A DNA stretch of 64,000 bases, taken from positions 11,070-75,069 of the forward strand of contig CALKRW010000050.1 of NCBI GenBank assembly GCA_937989585.1, in the 5' to 3' direction. Positions 35,761 to 45,657 of the stretch are shown here, in pieces (the first letter of the stretch is position 1; every line of letters starts with the position of its first letter). Both the position numbers and the translations under genes were made by a program. The stretch is from an uncultured Porphyromonadaceae bacterium. Lineage in GTDB: Bacteria > Bacteroidota > Bacteroidia > Bacteroidales > Muribaculaceae. Below the pieces are notes generated by a model that was not told where the DNA came from, ran no database searches, and saw nothing but the letters and a program-made list of their open reading frames with translations.

Positions 35761-38322
35761 ATGATGAAACTTCCGGTTAGCAATACTAACGCACCCGTTT
35801 GGCGTGACCTCACCGTCAAGGCCGAACTGCCCACCCGCCTCAAACCCCTGGACGAACTCGCCCGCAACCTCTGGTGGGTATGGAACAGCAGTGCCAAGAA
35901 TCTTTTCCGCGAACTCAACCCCGACCTGTGGCGCGCCACAGGCGAGAACCCCATCATGCTCCTGCAGCAACTTTCGTCCGACCGCCTCGAAGAAATCATC
36001 AAGGACGAGAAACTCCTGACCCGCATCGACGAAGTCTATGCCGCATTCAAAGCCTACATGGCCGAACCCGTCCGCAAGGACGTCCCCTCGGTATCATACT
36101 TCTCGATGGAGTACGGCCTCTGCAACTGCCTCAAGATTTATTCCGGCGGCCTCGGCGTACTTGCAGGCGACTATATCAAGGAAGCATCCGACTCCCACGT
36201 CGACATGACCGCCGTCGGTTTCCTCTACCGCTACGGCTACTTCACCCAGACTCTCAGCGTAGACGGCCAGCAGATAGCCAACTACGAGCCCCAGAACTTC
36301 AACCAGCTTCCCATCGAGCAGGTTCTCGACGAGAAAGGCAACCCCCTGATCATCGAAGTGCCCTACCCCGGCCGTATCATCTACTCTCACGTATGGCGCG
36401 TGAATGTCGGCCGCATGAAACTCTACCTCATGGACACCGACTTCGACATGAACTCAGAGTTTGACCGCCCCATTACCCACCAGCTCTACGGCGGCGACTG
36501 GGAAAACCGCATAAAGCAGGAATACCTTCTCGGCATCGGCGGCATAATCATGCTCCGCCGTCTGGGAATCCACACCCAACTCTACCACTGCAACGAGGGA
36601 CACGCCGCCCTCCTCAACCTGCAGCGTCTGGTCGAGTATGTGCAGAACCAGCACCTCGACTTCAATGTCGCCCTCGAACTGGTACGCGCCTCGTCGCTCT
36701 ACACCGTACACACTCCCGTACCCGCCGGCCACGACTATTTCGACGAAGGCCTCTTCGGCAAGTACATGGGTGAGTATCCCGCAAAACTCGGCATATCATG
36801 GAACGACCTCATGAACATGGGCCGCGAGAACCCCAACACCAACGAGCGCTTCTCGATGTCGGTGTTCGCACTCAACACCTGCCAGGAAGCCAACGGCGTA
36901 TCGTGGCTCCACGGCGAGGTCTCCAAGAAGATGTTCGCCGGCATCTGGAAAGGCTATTCATGGGAGGAAAGCCACGTAGGCTACGTGACCAACGGCGTCC
37001 ACATGCCCACATGGGCCGCTTCGGAATGGAAGCAGTTCTACTACGACAAACTCGGTCCCCAGGTGTTCGACCACCAGAGCGATCCCGCCGCATGGAAAGG
37101 CATCTTCAAGGTTCCCGACCAGGAAATCTGGGACATGCGAGTCGCCCTCAAGAACAAGTTCATCAACTTTGTCCGCCGCGACTTCAAGGCCAAGTGGCTC
37201 AAGAACCAGGGCGATCCCTCGGCTGTCATGAAGATCGTCGACAAAATCAACCCCAACGCTCTCATCATCGGTTTCGCACGCCGTTTCGCAACTTACAAGC
37301 GCGCGCACCTGCTCTTCACAGACCTTGACCGTCTGGCCAAGATCGTCAACAACGAGCAGTTCCCCGTGCAGTTCATCTTCTCCGGCAAGGCTCACCCCGC
37401 CGACGGCGCAGGCCAGGGCCTCATCAAGCGCATCGTCGAAATCTCGAAGATGCCCCAGTTCCTCGGCAAGATAATCTTCCTCGAGGACTACAACATGATC
37501 GTCGCAAAACGTCTCGTAACCGGTGTCGACATCTGGCTCAACACCCCCACACGTCCCCTCGAGGCATCCGGCACATCGGGCGAGAAAGCCGAAATGAACG
37601 GCGTCCTCAACTTCTCGGTCCTCGACGGCTGGTGGTACGAAGGTTACCGCTTCAACGAGCAGGCCGGCTGGGCACTCACCGACAAGCGCACATTCACCGA
37701 CCAGGCCCAGCAGGACAAACTCGACGCCGCCACCATCTATTCGATGCTCGAGAACGAGATCATCCCCCTGTACTTCGCAAAGAACTCCAAGGGCTATTCT
37801 CCCGAATGGATACAGTACATCAAGGGCTCGATCGGCGACATCGCTCCCCACTTCACCATGAAGCGTATGATCGACGACTACATCTCGCGTTTCTACGACA
37901 AGGAGGCATCACGCTCGAAACGCCTCTCCGCCGACGGCTACAAGGTTGCCAAGGCCATCGTGGCATGGAAGGAGAAAGTCGCTTCAGAGTGGGACGGCAT
38001 CAAGGTATTCGACGTCAAGCAGAACGGCGAGAACGCCAACTGCGCTACCGGCGACACCATGACAATCCAGATTATCGTTGACACCAACGGCATCGGCCGC
38101 GACCTCCACTGCGAGGAAGTCGTATACAAGGTTGCCGACGGCGAAGAACACCTTGCCGAACGCGTTCCCTTCAAGGTTGTCAAGGAAGAAGGAAATGTCC
38201 TGACCTACGAACTCAAGACAAAAATCAAGGATCCCGGAGTATTCCGCTATGGTTTCCGCCTCTATCCCTGGAACAGCGAACTTCCCCACCGTCAGGACTT
38301 CGCATTCAGCCGCTGGGTATAA
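35761..38322 (+). CDS. glgP: Alpha-glucan (glycogen) phosphorylase, short DUF3417-containing type
   Basis: This 853-residue cytoplasmic GT35 enzyme releases glucose 1-phosphate from glycogen. Residues about 20-120 form the DUF3417 N-terminal domain ([21 protein letters not shown]). The core starts with [10 protein letters not shown] and has [24 protein letters not shown] and [12 protein letters not shown]; the pyridoxal-phosphate lysine lies in [14 protein letters not shown] near residue 610. The C-terminal 90 residues form an extra beta domain ([16 protein letters not shown]). The codon bias suggests high expression. It follows the glycogen synthase gene and ends in a strong terminator. Confidence 0.93.
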   Translation: MMKLPVSNTNAPVWRDLTVKAELPTRLKPLDELARNLWWVWNSSAKNLFRELNPDLWRATGENPIMLLQQLSSDRLEEIIKDEKLLTRIDEVYAAFKAYMAEPVRKDVPSVSYFSMEYGLCNCLKIYSGGLGVLAGDYIKEASDSHVDMTAVGFLYRYGYFTQTLSVDGQQIANYEPQNFNQLPIEQVLDEKGNPLIIEVPYPGRIIYSHVWRVNVGRMKLYLMDTDFDMNSEFDRPITHQLYGGDWENRIKQEYLLGIGGIIMLRRLGIHTQLYHCNEGHAALLNLQRLVEYVQNQHLDFNVALELVRASSLYTVHTPVPAGHDYFDEGLFGKYMGEYPAKLGISWNDLMNMGRENPNTNERFSMSVFALNTCQEANGVSWLHGEVSKKMFAGIWKGYSWEESHVGYVTNGVHMPTWAASEWKQFYYDKLGPQVFDHQSDPAAWKGIFKVPDQEIWDMRVALKNKFINFVRRDFKAKWLKNQGDPSAVMKIVDKINPNALIIGFARRFATYKRAHLLFTDLDRLAKIVNNEQFPVQFIFSGKAHPADGAGQGLIKRIVEISKMPQFLGKIIFLEDYNMIVAKRLVTGVDIWLNTPTRPLEASGTSGEKAEMNGVLNFSVLDGWWYEGYRFNEQAGWALTDKRTFTDQAQQDKLDAATIYSMLENEIIPLYFAKNSKGYSPEWIQYIKGSIGDIAPHFTMKRMIDDYISRFYDKEASRSKRLSADGYKVAKAIVAWKEKVASEWDGIKVFDVKQNGENANCATGDTMTIQIIVDTNGIGRDLHCEEVVYKVADGEEHLAERVPFKVVKEEGNVLTYELKTKIKDPGVFRYGFRLYPWNSELPHRQDFAFSRWV

Positions 38323-38363
38323 AATCCGACTCAAAGAAACAATCATTAAATTCTCTCAATACC

Positions 38364-38406
38364 GTCAAGGCAGCGCAACACCAAAGCGCTGCCTTGACGC
38401 TTTTAT
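38364..38406 (+). terminator. Terminator of the glycogen operon
   Basis: GTCAAGGCAGCGC (38364-38376) and GCGCTGCCTTGAC (38386-38398) are perfect 13-base arms followed by GCTTTTATT. Confidence 0.92.
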
Positions 38407-38427
38407 TGCCGATTAACATATTTTTTG

Positions 38428-38435
38428 TAACTTTG
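38428..38435 (+). promoter_or_regulatory. Promoter (-7 box) of the SulP gene
   Basis: TAACTTTG followed by CA, directly after the T-rich end of the preceding terminator region. The leader is about 75 bases. Confidence 0.65.
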
Positions 38436-38515
38436 CACCCGTAAAACCACAAGCCTCGTGAGAGGCATTCCACTCACATTTTTCACTCAAGGTATTAATT
38501 TTAAGGTATTTTTCT

Positions 38516-40249
38516 ATGAATTTCAATCCTGGCGCAAATTTCCGGCCTAAGTTGTGGTCGGCATTGCGCAATTACAACGCGAAAAAATTCCAGGCAGACC
38601 TAGTCGCCGGCGTTGTTGTCGGCATTGTTGCACTGCCACTGGCAATCGCATTCGGCATCGCTTCGGGCGTAAGCCCCACAGTCGGCCTGATCACCGCAAT
38701 CATTGGCGGCTTCATGGTTGCCGCTTTTGGCGGCAACTCCGTACAAATCGGAGGCCCGACAGGCGCTTTCATAGTTATAGTTTACGGAATCATAGCACGC
38801 TTCGGCCTCGAAGGTCTTGCCGTGGCTACATTTATGGCAGGTGTCATACTGATTCTAATGGGCATATTCCGTCTCGGCACTGTCATCAAGTTCATTCCCT
38901 ACCCTATTGTCGTAGGATTCACCGCCGGCATCGCACTGACCATTCTTTCGACTCAGGTCAACGACTTCTTCGGTCTGGGACTTAGAGACCTTTCCGGTGA
39001 CTTTATCTCAAAATGGGGAATCTACTTCCGGTCCTTCGACCGCACATCACTGACCACTCTTGCAGTAGCAATCGCCTCGCTCGCAATAATTGTCATAACG
39101 CCCCGCATCTCAAAGCGTCTTCCCGGAGCCTTGATGGCAATCATATTTGTCACTGCCGCCGTCTACCTGCTCAAAAGCCTGCTGCCGGGATTCAGCGTTG
39201 ACACCATCGGCGACAGGTTCGGCTCTATGCCGACCGACATTCCCGAGCCAAAGGGGTTCAGCCTCGACATGGCTACAATCAATATGCTCCTCCCATCGGC
39301 ATTCACCATAGCAGTCCTCGGTGCGATCGAGTCACTGCTCTCGGCCACGGTTGCCGACGGCGTCACCGGCTCGCACACACGCACCAACACCGAACTCATG
39401 GGCCAGGGCATTGCCAACTGTGTCGTGCCTTTCTTCGGCGGTATCCCCGTAACAGGCGCCATTGCCAGAACAATGACAAACATCACCAATGGCGGACGCA
39501 CACCTGTCGCTGGACTCATTCATGCCCTGGTGCTTTTATTGATTTTCATCTTCCTGATGCCACTTATCAACTTTGTTCCCATGGCGACACTTGCCGCAGT
39601 GCTTGCGGTGGTAGCCTACAACATGAGCGGATGGCGAACCATAGTGGCTCTTACGACGGCTCCTGCCAGCGACATTTCTGTCATGACCGTGACTTTCTTC
39701 CTGACCGTGGTGTTCGACCTCACGATAGCCATCGAGATCGGACTTCTGCTCGCAGTAGTCCTGTTTCTTAAGCGAGTCACACAGAACACCGAAATCAAGG
39801 TTTACTCCCAGCAACTCGATGTTGCCGAGGGAACAGACCTCGACGCCTCGCATCACGAAGTCCTGGATGTCCTTCCAGGTGTCAGTGTCTACGAGATCGA
39901 CGGCCCTTTCTTCTTCGGCATAGCGACAAAATTCGACGAGATGATGCGCTCTACACTCGTTGACAAACCAAAGGTCCGAATAATACGCATGCGCAAGGTC
40001 CCGTTCATAGACTCTACAGCAATGCACAACCTCGAGACACTGATCCGCTCGTCTCACAGCGAAGGAATCCAGATCGTGCTTTCCGGCGTCAAAGAAAACG
40101 TGCGCGAGACTCTTGTACATGCCGGAATTGACAAACTCATAGGTGCCGACAACATTTGTCCGCACATCTCAGTGGCCGTAGACAAAGCCAACTCCATCGC
40201 CCGTTCAGCCGAATCTTCCGCTTTCACGGGGGCGCCCGCCACTGCCTGA
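38516..40249 (+). CDS. SulP family anion transporter with STAS domain
   Basis: This 577-residue inner-membrane protein has about twelve to fourteen hydrophobic segments at residues 25-430. The family signature is present early (ADLVAGVVVGIVALPLAIAF, then GGFMVAAFGGNSVQIGGPTG). Residues about 455-560 form a cytoplasmic STAS domain (VYEIDGPFFFGIATKFDEM, FIDSTAMHNLE). SulP proteins carry sulfate, bicarbonate or other anions; the substrate cannot be fixed from the sequence, and there are no sulfur genes nearby. It has its own promoter and terminator. Confidence 0.92.
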   Translation: MNFNPGANFRPKLWSALRNYNAKKFQADLVAGVVVGIVALPLAIAFGIASGVSPTVGLITAIIGGFMVAAFGGNSVQIGGPTGAFIVIVYGIIARFGLEGLAVATFMAGVILILMGIFRLGTVIKFIPYPIVVGFTAGIALTILSTQVNDFFGLGLRDLSGDFISKWGIYFRSFDRTSLTTLAVAIASLAIIVITPRISKRLPGALMAIIFVTAAVYLLKSLLPGFSVDTIGDRFGSMPTDIPEPKGFSLDMATINMLLPSAFTIAVLGAIESLLSATVADGVTGSHTRTNTELMGQGIANCVVPFFGGIPVTGAIARTMTNITNGGRTPVAGLIHALVLLLIFIFLMPLINFVPMATLAAVLAVVAYNMSGWRTIVALTTAPASDISVMTVTFFLTVVFDLTIAIEIGLLLAVVLFLKRVTQNTEIKVYSQQLDVAEGTDLDASHHEVLDVLPGVSVYEIDGPFFFGIATKFDEMMRSTLVDKPKVRIIRMRKVPFIDSTAMHNLETLIRSSHSEGIQIVLSGVKENVRETLVHAGIDKLIGADNICPHISVAVDKANSIARSAESSAFTGAPATA

Positions 40250-40278
40250 CATATATCTCGCGATAACTAGCCAACGCA

Positions 40279-40350
40279 TATATTTGCACCCGAATTCATG
40301 CGCCCGCTCTTTCACCTCCGCAAGGGAACCGTATTGAGCGGGCTCTTTAT
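40279..40350 (+). ncRNA. Very short promoter-to-terminator unit, possible small RNA
   Basis: TATATTTG (40279-40286) is a consensus -7 box. It lies just before a hairpin, GCCCGCTC (40302-40309) with GAGCGGGC (40336-40343), followed by TCTTTATTT. The hairpin is surely the terminator of the SulP gene; a transcript from the box would be about 60 bases. It may equally be a terminator next to a chance box. Confidence 0.35.
40302..40350 (+). terminator. Terminator after the SulP gene
   Basis: The arms GCCCGCTC and GAGCGGGC are perfect around a 26-base loop, with a T-rich tail at 40344-40352. Confidence 0.75.
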
Positions 40351-40427
40351 TTCTGACCGATTAACTCACAGTCCTTTGCCAATCGTTTACTTTCAAAGTT
40401 TTACTTGCGTATGTAAAAAAAAATTAA

Positions 40428-40435
40428 TATCTTTG
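40428..40435 (+). promoter_or_regulatory. Promoter (-7 box) of the polysaccharide export operon
   Basis: TATCTTTG fits the consensus and lies 37 bases before the ATG at 40473. Confidence 0.65.
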
Positions 40436-40472
40436 CGCCGCATTTAAACCCGTACTAATTTTCAACACACCT

Positions 40473-41321
40473 ATGCACCTTAAGAATTTCCTCCCGATAC
40501 TGATCGCGACCCTTCTCCTTGCATCCTGCTCGGCCCCCAAGAAAGTCCCGTATCTTGTTGACGCCGAATCGATTCCATCCGAAGTCCTCGCGCAGGCATC
40601 CAAAGCCGGTGACGCTGTCATTGTTCCCGGCGATCTTCTCAATATCCATGTTTACGCAGCCAACCCGGCCGCTGTGGCTCAGTTCAACAAGGGCCAGTAT
40701 GTCGACGAAAACGGCTCCGTAGGCATCATACAGACCCAGACCTCTTACACAAACAGTACCACGACTTCTACCGAAAGTTATACCGACTACTATCTTGTCA
40801 ACGAGGCCGGCAACATCGAGTTCCCCACTCTCGGCACCCTGCATGTGTCCGGACTTGACAAATCCCAGATTGCCGAACTTATCAAGAATGCCATCTATCC
40901 CAAATACATAAAGATTGTCCCCTCCGTCGAAGTTCGCCTGATGAACTTCAAGGTTACCGTTCTCGGACAGGTCAAGAACCCGGGTGTATATACTTCTCCC
41001 AACGAACGTTTCAATCTTCTCGAGGCCCTCGCCAAAGCCGGTGACCTCGACATCAAGGGCGAGCGTCAGAATGTCATGCTCATCCGCACCAACGTTGATG
41101 GAACCCGCGAGGTTCACCGCCTTAATCTGCAGGATCGCGAACTCCTTGTATCTCCTTATTTCAACCTTCAGCAGAACGACTTCATTTACGTAGAGCCCAA
41201 CTCATCCGCCAAGCAGAATGCATGGCAGATGCCCCCGGCCTGGACAACCGCACTGTCGATCATAGGCACGGCATCATCTCTGGCCAGCCTTGTTGTCGGC
41301 ATCGTTAATCTTTCAAAATAA
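40473..41321 (+). CDS. Wza-like polysaccharide export lipoprotein
   Basis: This 282-residue lipoprotein (LLLASC, Cys 19) has a polysaccharide export domain. GDLLNIHVYAANP and GNIEFPTLGTLHVSGLDKSQ match the Poly_export region, and VTVLGQVKNPGVYTSPNERFNLLEALAKAGDL is the SLBB-like beta-grasp. A hydrophobic C-terminal segment (LSIIGTASSLASLVVGIV) may cross the outer membrane, as the helix of Wza does. With the tyrosine kinase that starts 22 bases later it should form the envelope-spanning export channel. No glycosyltransferases lie nearby, so the exported glycan is unknown. Confidence 0.92.
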   Translation: MHLKNFLPILIATLLLASCSAPKKVPYLVDAESIPSEVLAQASKAGDAVIVPGDLLNIHVYAANPAAVAQFNKGQYVDENGSVGIIQTQTSYTNSTTTSTESYTDYYLVNEAGNIEFPTLGTLHVSGLDKSQIAELIKNAIYPKYIKIVPSVEVRLMNFKVTVLGQVKNPGVYTSPNERFNLLEALAKAGDLDIKGERQNVMLIRTNVDGTREVHRLNLQDRELLVSPYFNLQQNDFIYVEPNSSAKQNAWQMPPAWTTALSIIGTASSLASLVVGIVNLSK

Positions 41322-41343
41322 CATTTTAATCAATACTTGCATC

Positions 41344-43770
41344 ATGTCTAACGACAACGTTGTTTCCGAGAACACAGAAAAACGTCCCGAGGAATCCTTC
41401 GACACCGTCGGTTTTCTCCTTGACATCCTTGCGCATTGGAAATGGGTACTCCTGTCTGTAATCCTGGGGGTCGGCATAGCATACTTCTATTGCGCGACAG
41501 TTATGCCCACGTATCAGGTTGATGCCAAAATCTACCTCAACAACCAGTCATCTTCGACATCCAATTCGCTGCTCTTTGACGAGGACTCGAAATTCCCATT
41601 CGGGACCATGTTCAACGGACAGCCTGACCAGACCGAGATTCAGATTCTGAAGTCACGCAACAATCTCGTCAAGATCGTCGACTCGCTGGACCTGCAGTAT
41701 GCCTACTACAAGGAAGGCAAACTCCGCGACGAGCCTCTCTACCGCGACGAGGCCATAACCGCATCCCTTGATTCCGCCAGCCTGCACAAACTCAAGTCAC
41801 CGATTACAATTACCGTTGAGAAAAACGGCAATAAATACGATATCACCGCCAAGACTCTGGTTGATCAGGAAAAGTTCGAAAAGGCCTATACCGCTAACGC
41901 TCTCCCTTACACAGTCGACGTTCCCACAGGCAAAGTCGTCCTTTCTCTGGCAGACTCAGAGGCCAACCTCGACTATAAAGAGAAAATCGTCATAAGCAAT
42001 CCTCTTGCCGCCGCCGATGCCATTTCCGAATCGCTGACCATTGACTTCGTAAAGGATGCAAACCCCATTCTGGACGCATCCATCAATACCAATAATGTAC
42101 AGAAAGGCGAGGACATCCTCAGCACCCTAATCATATTCTACAACCGCCGTCTGCTCGAGGACCAGAACCGTTCGGCCATCCAGACCGAGGCGTTCATCCT
42201 TGACCGTCTGGGAATGATTTCCGGCGAGCTCAAGGATGTTGAAGAACGTCTACGCGAGTACCGTCTGGCACACAACATCTCCGATGTCCAGGCCCAGACA
42301 GCAATGAACCTCACACAGCGCAGCGAGACCCAGTCCGCTCTCGCCGATGTCGACGCCGAGATCCGTCTCATCTCCGAGGCCGAGTCCCAGATCCGCCAGC
42401 AGGGTTCAGCCCCCACCACTATCGGTGCCGTCACCAAAGACAACGCGATCAATTCCGAGATTGCCAACTATAACAAACTTGTTGCCAACTACGAGCTCCT
42501 TTCCCGTGACCTCACTGACGAAAGCGACCAGCTGGTGGCAATCCGGTCCAAACTTCAGGAACAGCGCTCCACAATCATGCGTTCTCTGTCGTCCGCGAAG
42601 ACCGGTCTCGGCCAGCGGCGCGGAGCCATCGCATCTATTGGCGGCGGAGCCTCTGCCCAACTCTCGTCACAGCCGACTGTCGACAAAGGTCTTCAGGAAA
42701 TCTTCCGCGAGCAATCCGTAAAGGACAACATCTACACTTTCCTCCTCCAGAAACGCGAGGAAATCGCCATCCAGAAAACCCTCGCCACACCAGTCGCCCA
42801 GTTCATCAACAACCCCAAGGATGAAGGTCAGAAGTCTCCCCGACGGATGCTTATCCTCGCCGTAGGATTCCTGCTCGGCCTGTTTGTTCCTACGGGCATC
42901 ATCTATCTTCGCCGCACCATCTCACCCAAATTCAAGGACAAAGAGGAACTTGCAAAAGTCACCTCAATTCCTATCATCGGCGAAATCAATCAGGATGACA
43001 GCAAGGATCCCGTCGTTGTCGGTGAGAATGTCAATTCTTCGATCGCCGAACTTTTCCGCCTCCTCCGCAACAATATCAATTTCACTGTCGGAGGCGCATT
43101 CCATAAGGTCATACTTATGACCTCGACAATTTCCGGCGAAGGCAAGACCTTCATTTCATTGAACCTCGCCATGACCTATGCCCTTACCGGCAAAAAGATT
43201 CTTGTCATAAGTCTTGACATACGCCGTCCGGCTCTTGCACGCACCTGCGGCTTCACCAACGAGACCGGTGTCACGACCTATCTCTCAGGACAGGAATCGG
43301 ACATAAACTCGCTCATCAAGAAGTCACCGTTCAACGATAATCTCGATGTACTTCCCGCAGGTCCTATCCCGCCTAACCCCAACGAACTGCTGATGTCGGA
43401 CCGCATGGCCGAGATGTTCAAGACCCTGCGCGAAGAATACGACTATATAATTGTCGACTCCGCGCCTATCGGACTGGTTTCCGATTCTCTGCTCATCGCC
43501 CCCTATTCTGATGTTCAGATTTATGTCTCACGCGCCAACTACACGACAAAGAAGGCACTCGTTACTCTTTCCGACGCAGTGAAATCCGGTCGCCTGCCCC
43601 ACGCATACATCCTGATTAACGGTGTAAACATGAACTCAGGCACATACATGTACCGCCGCTACGGATACAGTTATGGCTACGGCGCAAAACATGGATATGG
43701 CTACGGTTACGGAGAGAACCAGCACAGACATAAGAAAAAAGGCATCTTCGGCCGCAAATCCAGAAGATAA
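41344..43770 (+). CDS. Wzc-like chain-length regulator and bacterial tyrosine kinase
   Basis: The protein has 808 residues from ATG 41344; the frame upstream overlaps the preceding gene and is rejected. Residues about 15-110 are the Wzz domain with a first membrane segment (WVLLSVILGVGIAYFYCA); the periplasmic coiled-coil part extends to a second segment near residue 510 (MLILAVGFLLGLFVPTGIIY). The cytoplasmic kinase has Walker A SGEGKT (about 597-602), Walker A' VISLDIRRPAL, and Walker B IIVDSAP. The tail is rich in Tyr and Gly (YGYSYGYG and further repeats), the usual autophosphorylation cluster. It controls polymer length and export with the Wza-like lipoprotein. Confidence 0.93.
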   Translation: MSNDNVVSENTEKRPEESFDTVGFLLDILAHWKWVLLSVILGVGIAYFYCATVMPTYQVDAKIYLNNQSSSTSNSLLFDEDSKFPFGTMFNGQPDQTEIQILKSRNNLVKIVDSLDLQYAYYKEGKLRDEPLYRDEAITASLDSASLHKLKSPITITVEKNGNKYDITAKTLVDQEKFEKAYTANALPYTVDVPTGKVVLSLADSEANLDYKEKIVISNPLAAADAISESLTIDFVKDANPILDASINTNNVQKGEDILSTLIIFYNRRLLEDQNRSAIQTEAFILDRLGMISGELKDVEERLREYRLAHNISDVQAQTAMNLTQRSETQSALADVDAEIRLISEAESQIRQQGSAPTTIGAVTKDNAINSEIANYNKLVANYELLSRDLTDESDQLVAIRSKLQEQRSTIMRSLSSAKTGLGQRRGAIASIGGGASAQLSSQPTVDKGLQEIFREQSVKDNIYTFLLQKREEIAIQKTLATPVAQFINNPKDEGQKSPRRMLILAVGFLLGLFVPTGIIYLRRTISPKFKDKEELAKVTSIPIIGEINQDDSKDPVVVGENVNSSIAELFRLLRNNINFTVGGAFHKVILMTSTISGEGKTFISLNLAMTYALTGKKILVISLDIRRPALARTCGFTNETGVTTYLSGQESDINSLIKKSPFNDNLDVLPAGPIPPNPNELLMSDRMAEMFKTLREEYDYIIVDSAPIGLVSDSLLIAPYSDVQIYVSRANYTTKKALVTLSDAVKSGRLPHAYILINGVNMNSGTYMYRRYGYSYGYGAKHGYGYGYGENQHRHKKKGIFGRKSRR

Positions 43771-43806
43771 CCTGCAGCCAAGTATAATTCCACCTACATA
43801 TATGGA

Positions 43807-43841
43807 CAAGACCCGCCACGATGGAGGGTCTTGTTTTTTTT
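43807..43841 (+). terminator. Terminator of the polysaccharide export operon
   Basis: CAAGACCC (43807-43814) and GGGTCTTG (43825-43832) are perfect arms followed by a run of nine T. Confidence 0.92.
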
Positions 43842-43953
43842 CATACATGACTCCTCGCATAGATTTGTCATGACAATGCCAAACCAAAAGCCTTCAGCAT
43901 GCGTTTATTTTATAACTAACAAAATAAATTATCATAACTAACACTTTTCAACT

Positions 43954-44652
43954 ATGATGAAGAAATATATCGCCGAAGGTGTCGGTACAATGTTTCTCGT
44001 GCTTCTGGCCTGCGGTAGTGCCGTTCTAGCCGGGCCTTCTATCCACGGTCTTGGCATAGGCCTATGCTTCGGCCTGGTTCTTGTATGCCTTTGCTACGCA
44101 ATAGGCGGCATTTCCGGTTGCCATGTCAACCCGGCCGTATCACTTGCCGTCTACCTGTCAGGACGAATGAAGGGAATTGACTGCATTGCATACATAGTCT
44201 TCCAACTTATCGGAGCCGCTATCGGCGCCGGATTCCTCTACTGGTTCACCCATTCGGCTCCCGACTTCGTATTTGGCGGAATTACCGGCGACAACAATCT
44301 CGCCACCAATGTCCTCCAGCCCGGCGCGACCACATCAATGGCCCTCATGTCCGAGGCCCTGCTTACATTCTTCTTCGTATTGGTGGTCCTTGGCGCCACC
44401 GACGAGAACCATGGCGCAGGCAAACTTGGCGGCGTAGCCATCGGTCTTGCACTCGGCCTTGTCAACATAGTGGGCATACCGGTCGACAACTGCTCGGTCA
44501 ACCCGGCCCGTTCCTTCGGCCCCGCTCTCTTCTCACCCGATGCATGGGGCGACTTCTGGATAATGGTGGTAGGTCCCGTTATCGGTGCCGTTGTAGCAGT
44601 GCTCTGCTGGCGCATGATCGCCGCGAGCCGCAAATCACGCTCCATCGAATAA
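43954..44652 (+). CDS. aqpZ: AqpZ-type aquaporin
   Basis: This 232-residue inner-membrane channel for water has six hydrophobic helices and two half-helices. Both NPA motifs are intact: CHVNPAVSLAV near residue 59 and CSVNPARSFGPALF near residue 183; the Arg after the second NPA belongs to the selectivity filter. The opening MKKYIAEGVGTMFLVLLACGSAV and the GGISGCHVNPA context fit AqpZ better than glycerol facilitators. It stands alone, after the export operon and before a terminator. No exact promoter box is seen in the 100 bases upstream. Confidence 0.93.
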   Translation: MMKKYIAEGVGTMFLVLLACGSAVLAGPSIHGLGIGLCFGLVLVCLCYAIGGISGCHVNPAVSLAVYLSGRMKGIDCIAYIVFQLIGAAIGAGFLYWFTHSAPDFVFGGITGDNNLATNVLQPGATTSMALMSEALLTFFFVLVVLGATDENHGAGKLGGVAIGLALGLVNIVGIPVDNCSVNPARSFGPALFSPDAWGDFWIMVVGPVIGAVVAVLCWRMIAASRKSRSIE

Positions 44653-44688
44653 AGACATTTCGGACATCGTGCCGACAACAATTTTCAA

Positions 44689-44726
44689 AAAATCACTTTA
44701 TTGTTCCCGATAAAGTGATTTTTTTT
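44689..44726 (+). terminator. Terminator after the aquaporin gene
   Basis: AAAATCACTTTAT (44689-44701) and ATAAAGTGATTTT (44710-44722) are perfect arms; the T run continues to 44726 and touches the next promoter box. Confidence 0.9.
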
Positions 44727-44727
44727 G

Positions 44728-44735
44728 TACCTTTG
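44728..44735 (+). promoter_or_regulatory. Promoter (-7 box) directly after a terminator and directly before a GTG start
   Basis: TACCTTTG begins one base after the T run of the terminator and ends four bases before GTG 44740. The usual start point of transcription, about seven bases downstream, would fall at or inside the start codon, so the message may be leaderless. Confidence 0.6.
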
Positions 44736-44739
44736 AAGC

Positions 44740-45117
44740 GTGAAACAGATCAAACGCTTAAATATCGGTGCAGGCCGTCGTGGGAATGCTATATTCTCAC
44801 GCCTGTTGCTTGTATCCGTATTTGCGCTTGCCTTGATTCTCCCCGCAAACATGTTTGCCGCTCCGGCAGAAAACAACCCGAAGGAACAGGCCGCGGCCTC
44901 CGTCTCGCTCGAGGATGCCGACCGCATCGACCTCTCTGTACATGACGGATACGTATTCATCACGACATCAAAGCCGCTGAACGTTAAAATATTCTCTATT
45001 CTCGGCCAACTCATTTCATCGACTCGTGTATCTCCCGGCACCACGCGGCTGAAACTTCCCGCACGCGGCATATACATACTCAAGGCCGGTGACATAACAC
45101 GACGAATAACTGTCTGA
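44740..45117 (+). CDS. Small exported protein with a sorting-domain-like tail
   Basis: The product has 125 residues, starting at GTG 44740 (no in-frame ATG gives a signal peptide). A long signal segment ([22 protein letters not shown]) is followed by a 30-residue linker and a C-terminal domain ([14 protein letters not shown] ... [12 protein letters not shown]) that looks like the sorting domain of type IX secretion cargo. It thus appears to be almost only signal plus sorting tail, with no passenger domain. The function is unknown. It starts the dut-TPR-DUF4292-EnvC-flippase gene run. Confidence 0.75.
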   Translation: MKQIKRLNIGAGRRGNAIFSRLLLVSVFALALILPANMFAAPAENNPKEQAAASVSLEDADRIDLSVHDGYVFITTSKPLNVKIFSILGQLISSTRVSPGTTRLKLPARGIYILKAGDITRRITV

Positions 45118-45137
45118 CCCTCTCAAAACCGCACCTT

Positions 45138-45581
45138 GTGGACAGCATAACCATAAAAGTCATCAATAACTCAGGCTTTAGGCTGCCGGAGTATGCCACT
45201 CCCTCGTCGGCTGGCATGGACATCCGTGCCGCGCTCGATGAGCCCGTGGTACTTGCCCCCCTCGAGCGACGCCTGATTCCCACCGGACTGCGTGTCGAGA
45301 TTCCATCCGGATATGAAATCCAGATACGTCCCCGGAGCGGCCTGGCACTCAGGCATGGCATATCTCTGGTCAATACGCCCGGCACTATCGACGCCGACTA
45401 CCGTGGAGAGATCGGCGTGATATTGATCAACCTTTCCTCCGAGCGTTTCACCGTCAACCCCGGCGAGCGCATCGCCCAGATGGTCGTGTCGGCATACACT
45501 CGCGCTGAATGGCTCCCGTCCGAGACCCTCGCCGACAGCGAGCGCGGCTCAGGAGGATTCGGGCACACCGGCACGGAATGA
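45138..45581 (+). CDS. dut: dUTP diphosphatase
   Basis: This 147-residue cytoplasmic trimeric enzyme splits dUTP to dUMP, keeping uracil out of DNA and supplying the dTMP precursor. All five family motifs are present: [40 protein letters not shown] and the final glycine-rich [10 protein letters not shown] that closes over the substrate. The start codon is GTG 45138, 20 bases after the preceding gene. The order dut, TPR, DUF4292, EnvC-like and flippase is a run I recognise as recurrent in Bacteroidales. Confidence 0.96.
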   Translation: MDSITIKVINNSGFRLPEYATPSSAGMDIRAALDEPVVLAPLERRLIPTGLRVEIPSGYEIQIRPRSGLALRHGISLVNTPGTIDADYRGEIGVILINLSSERFTVNPGERIAQMVVSAYTRAEWLPSETLADSERGSGGFGHTGTE

Positions 45582-45657
45582 ACGCCAGCGTCCGCGACGG
45601 CATGAAAAAAGCCCGGGCCTTTACAAACTTTTCTCTCTCCCCGGCCGTTCAAACATC

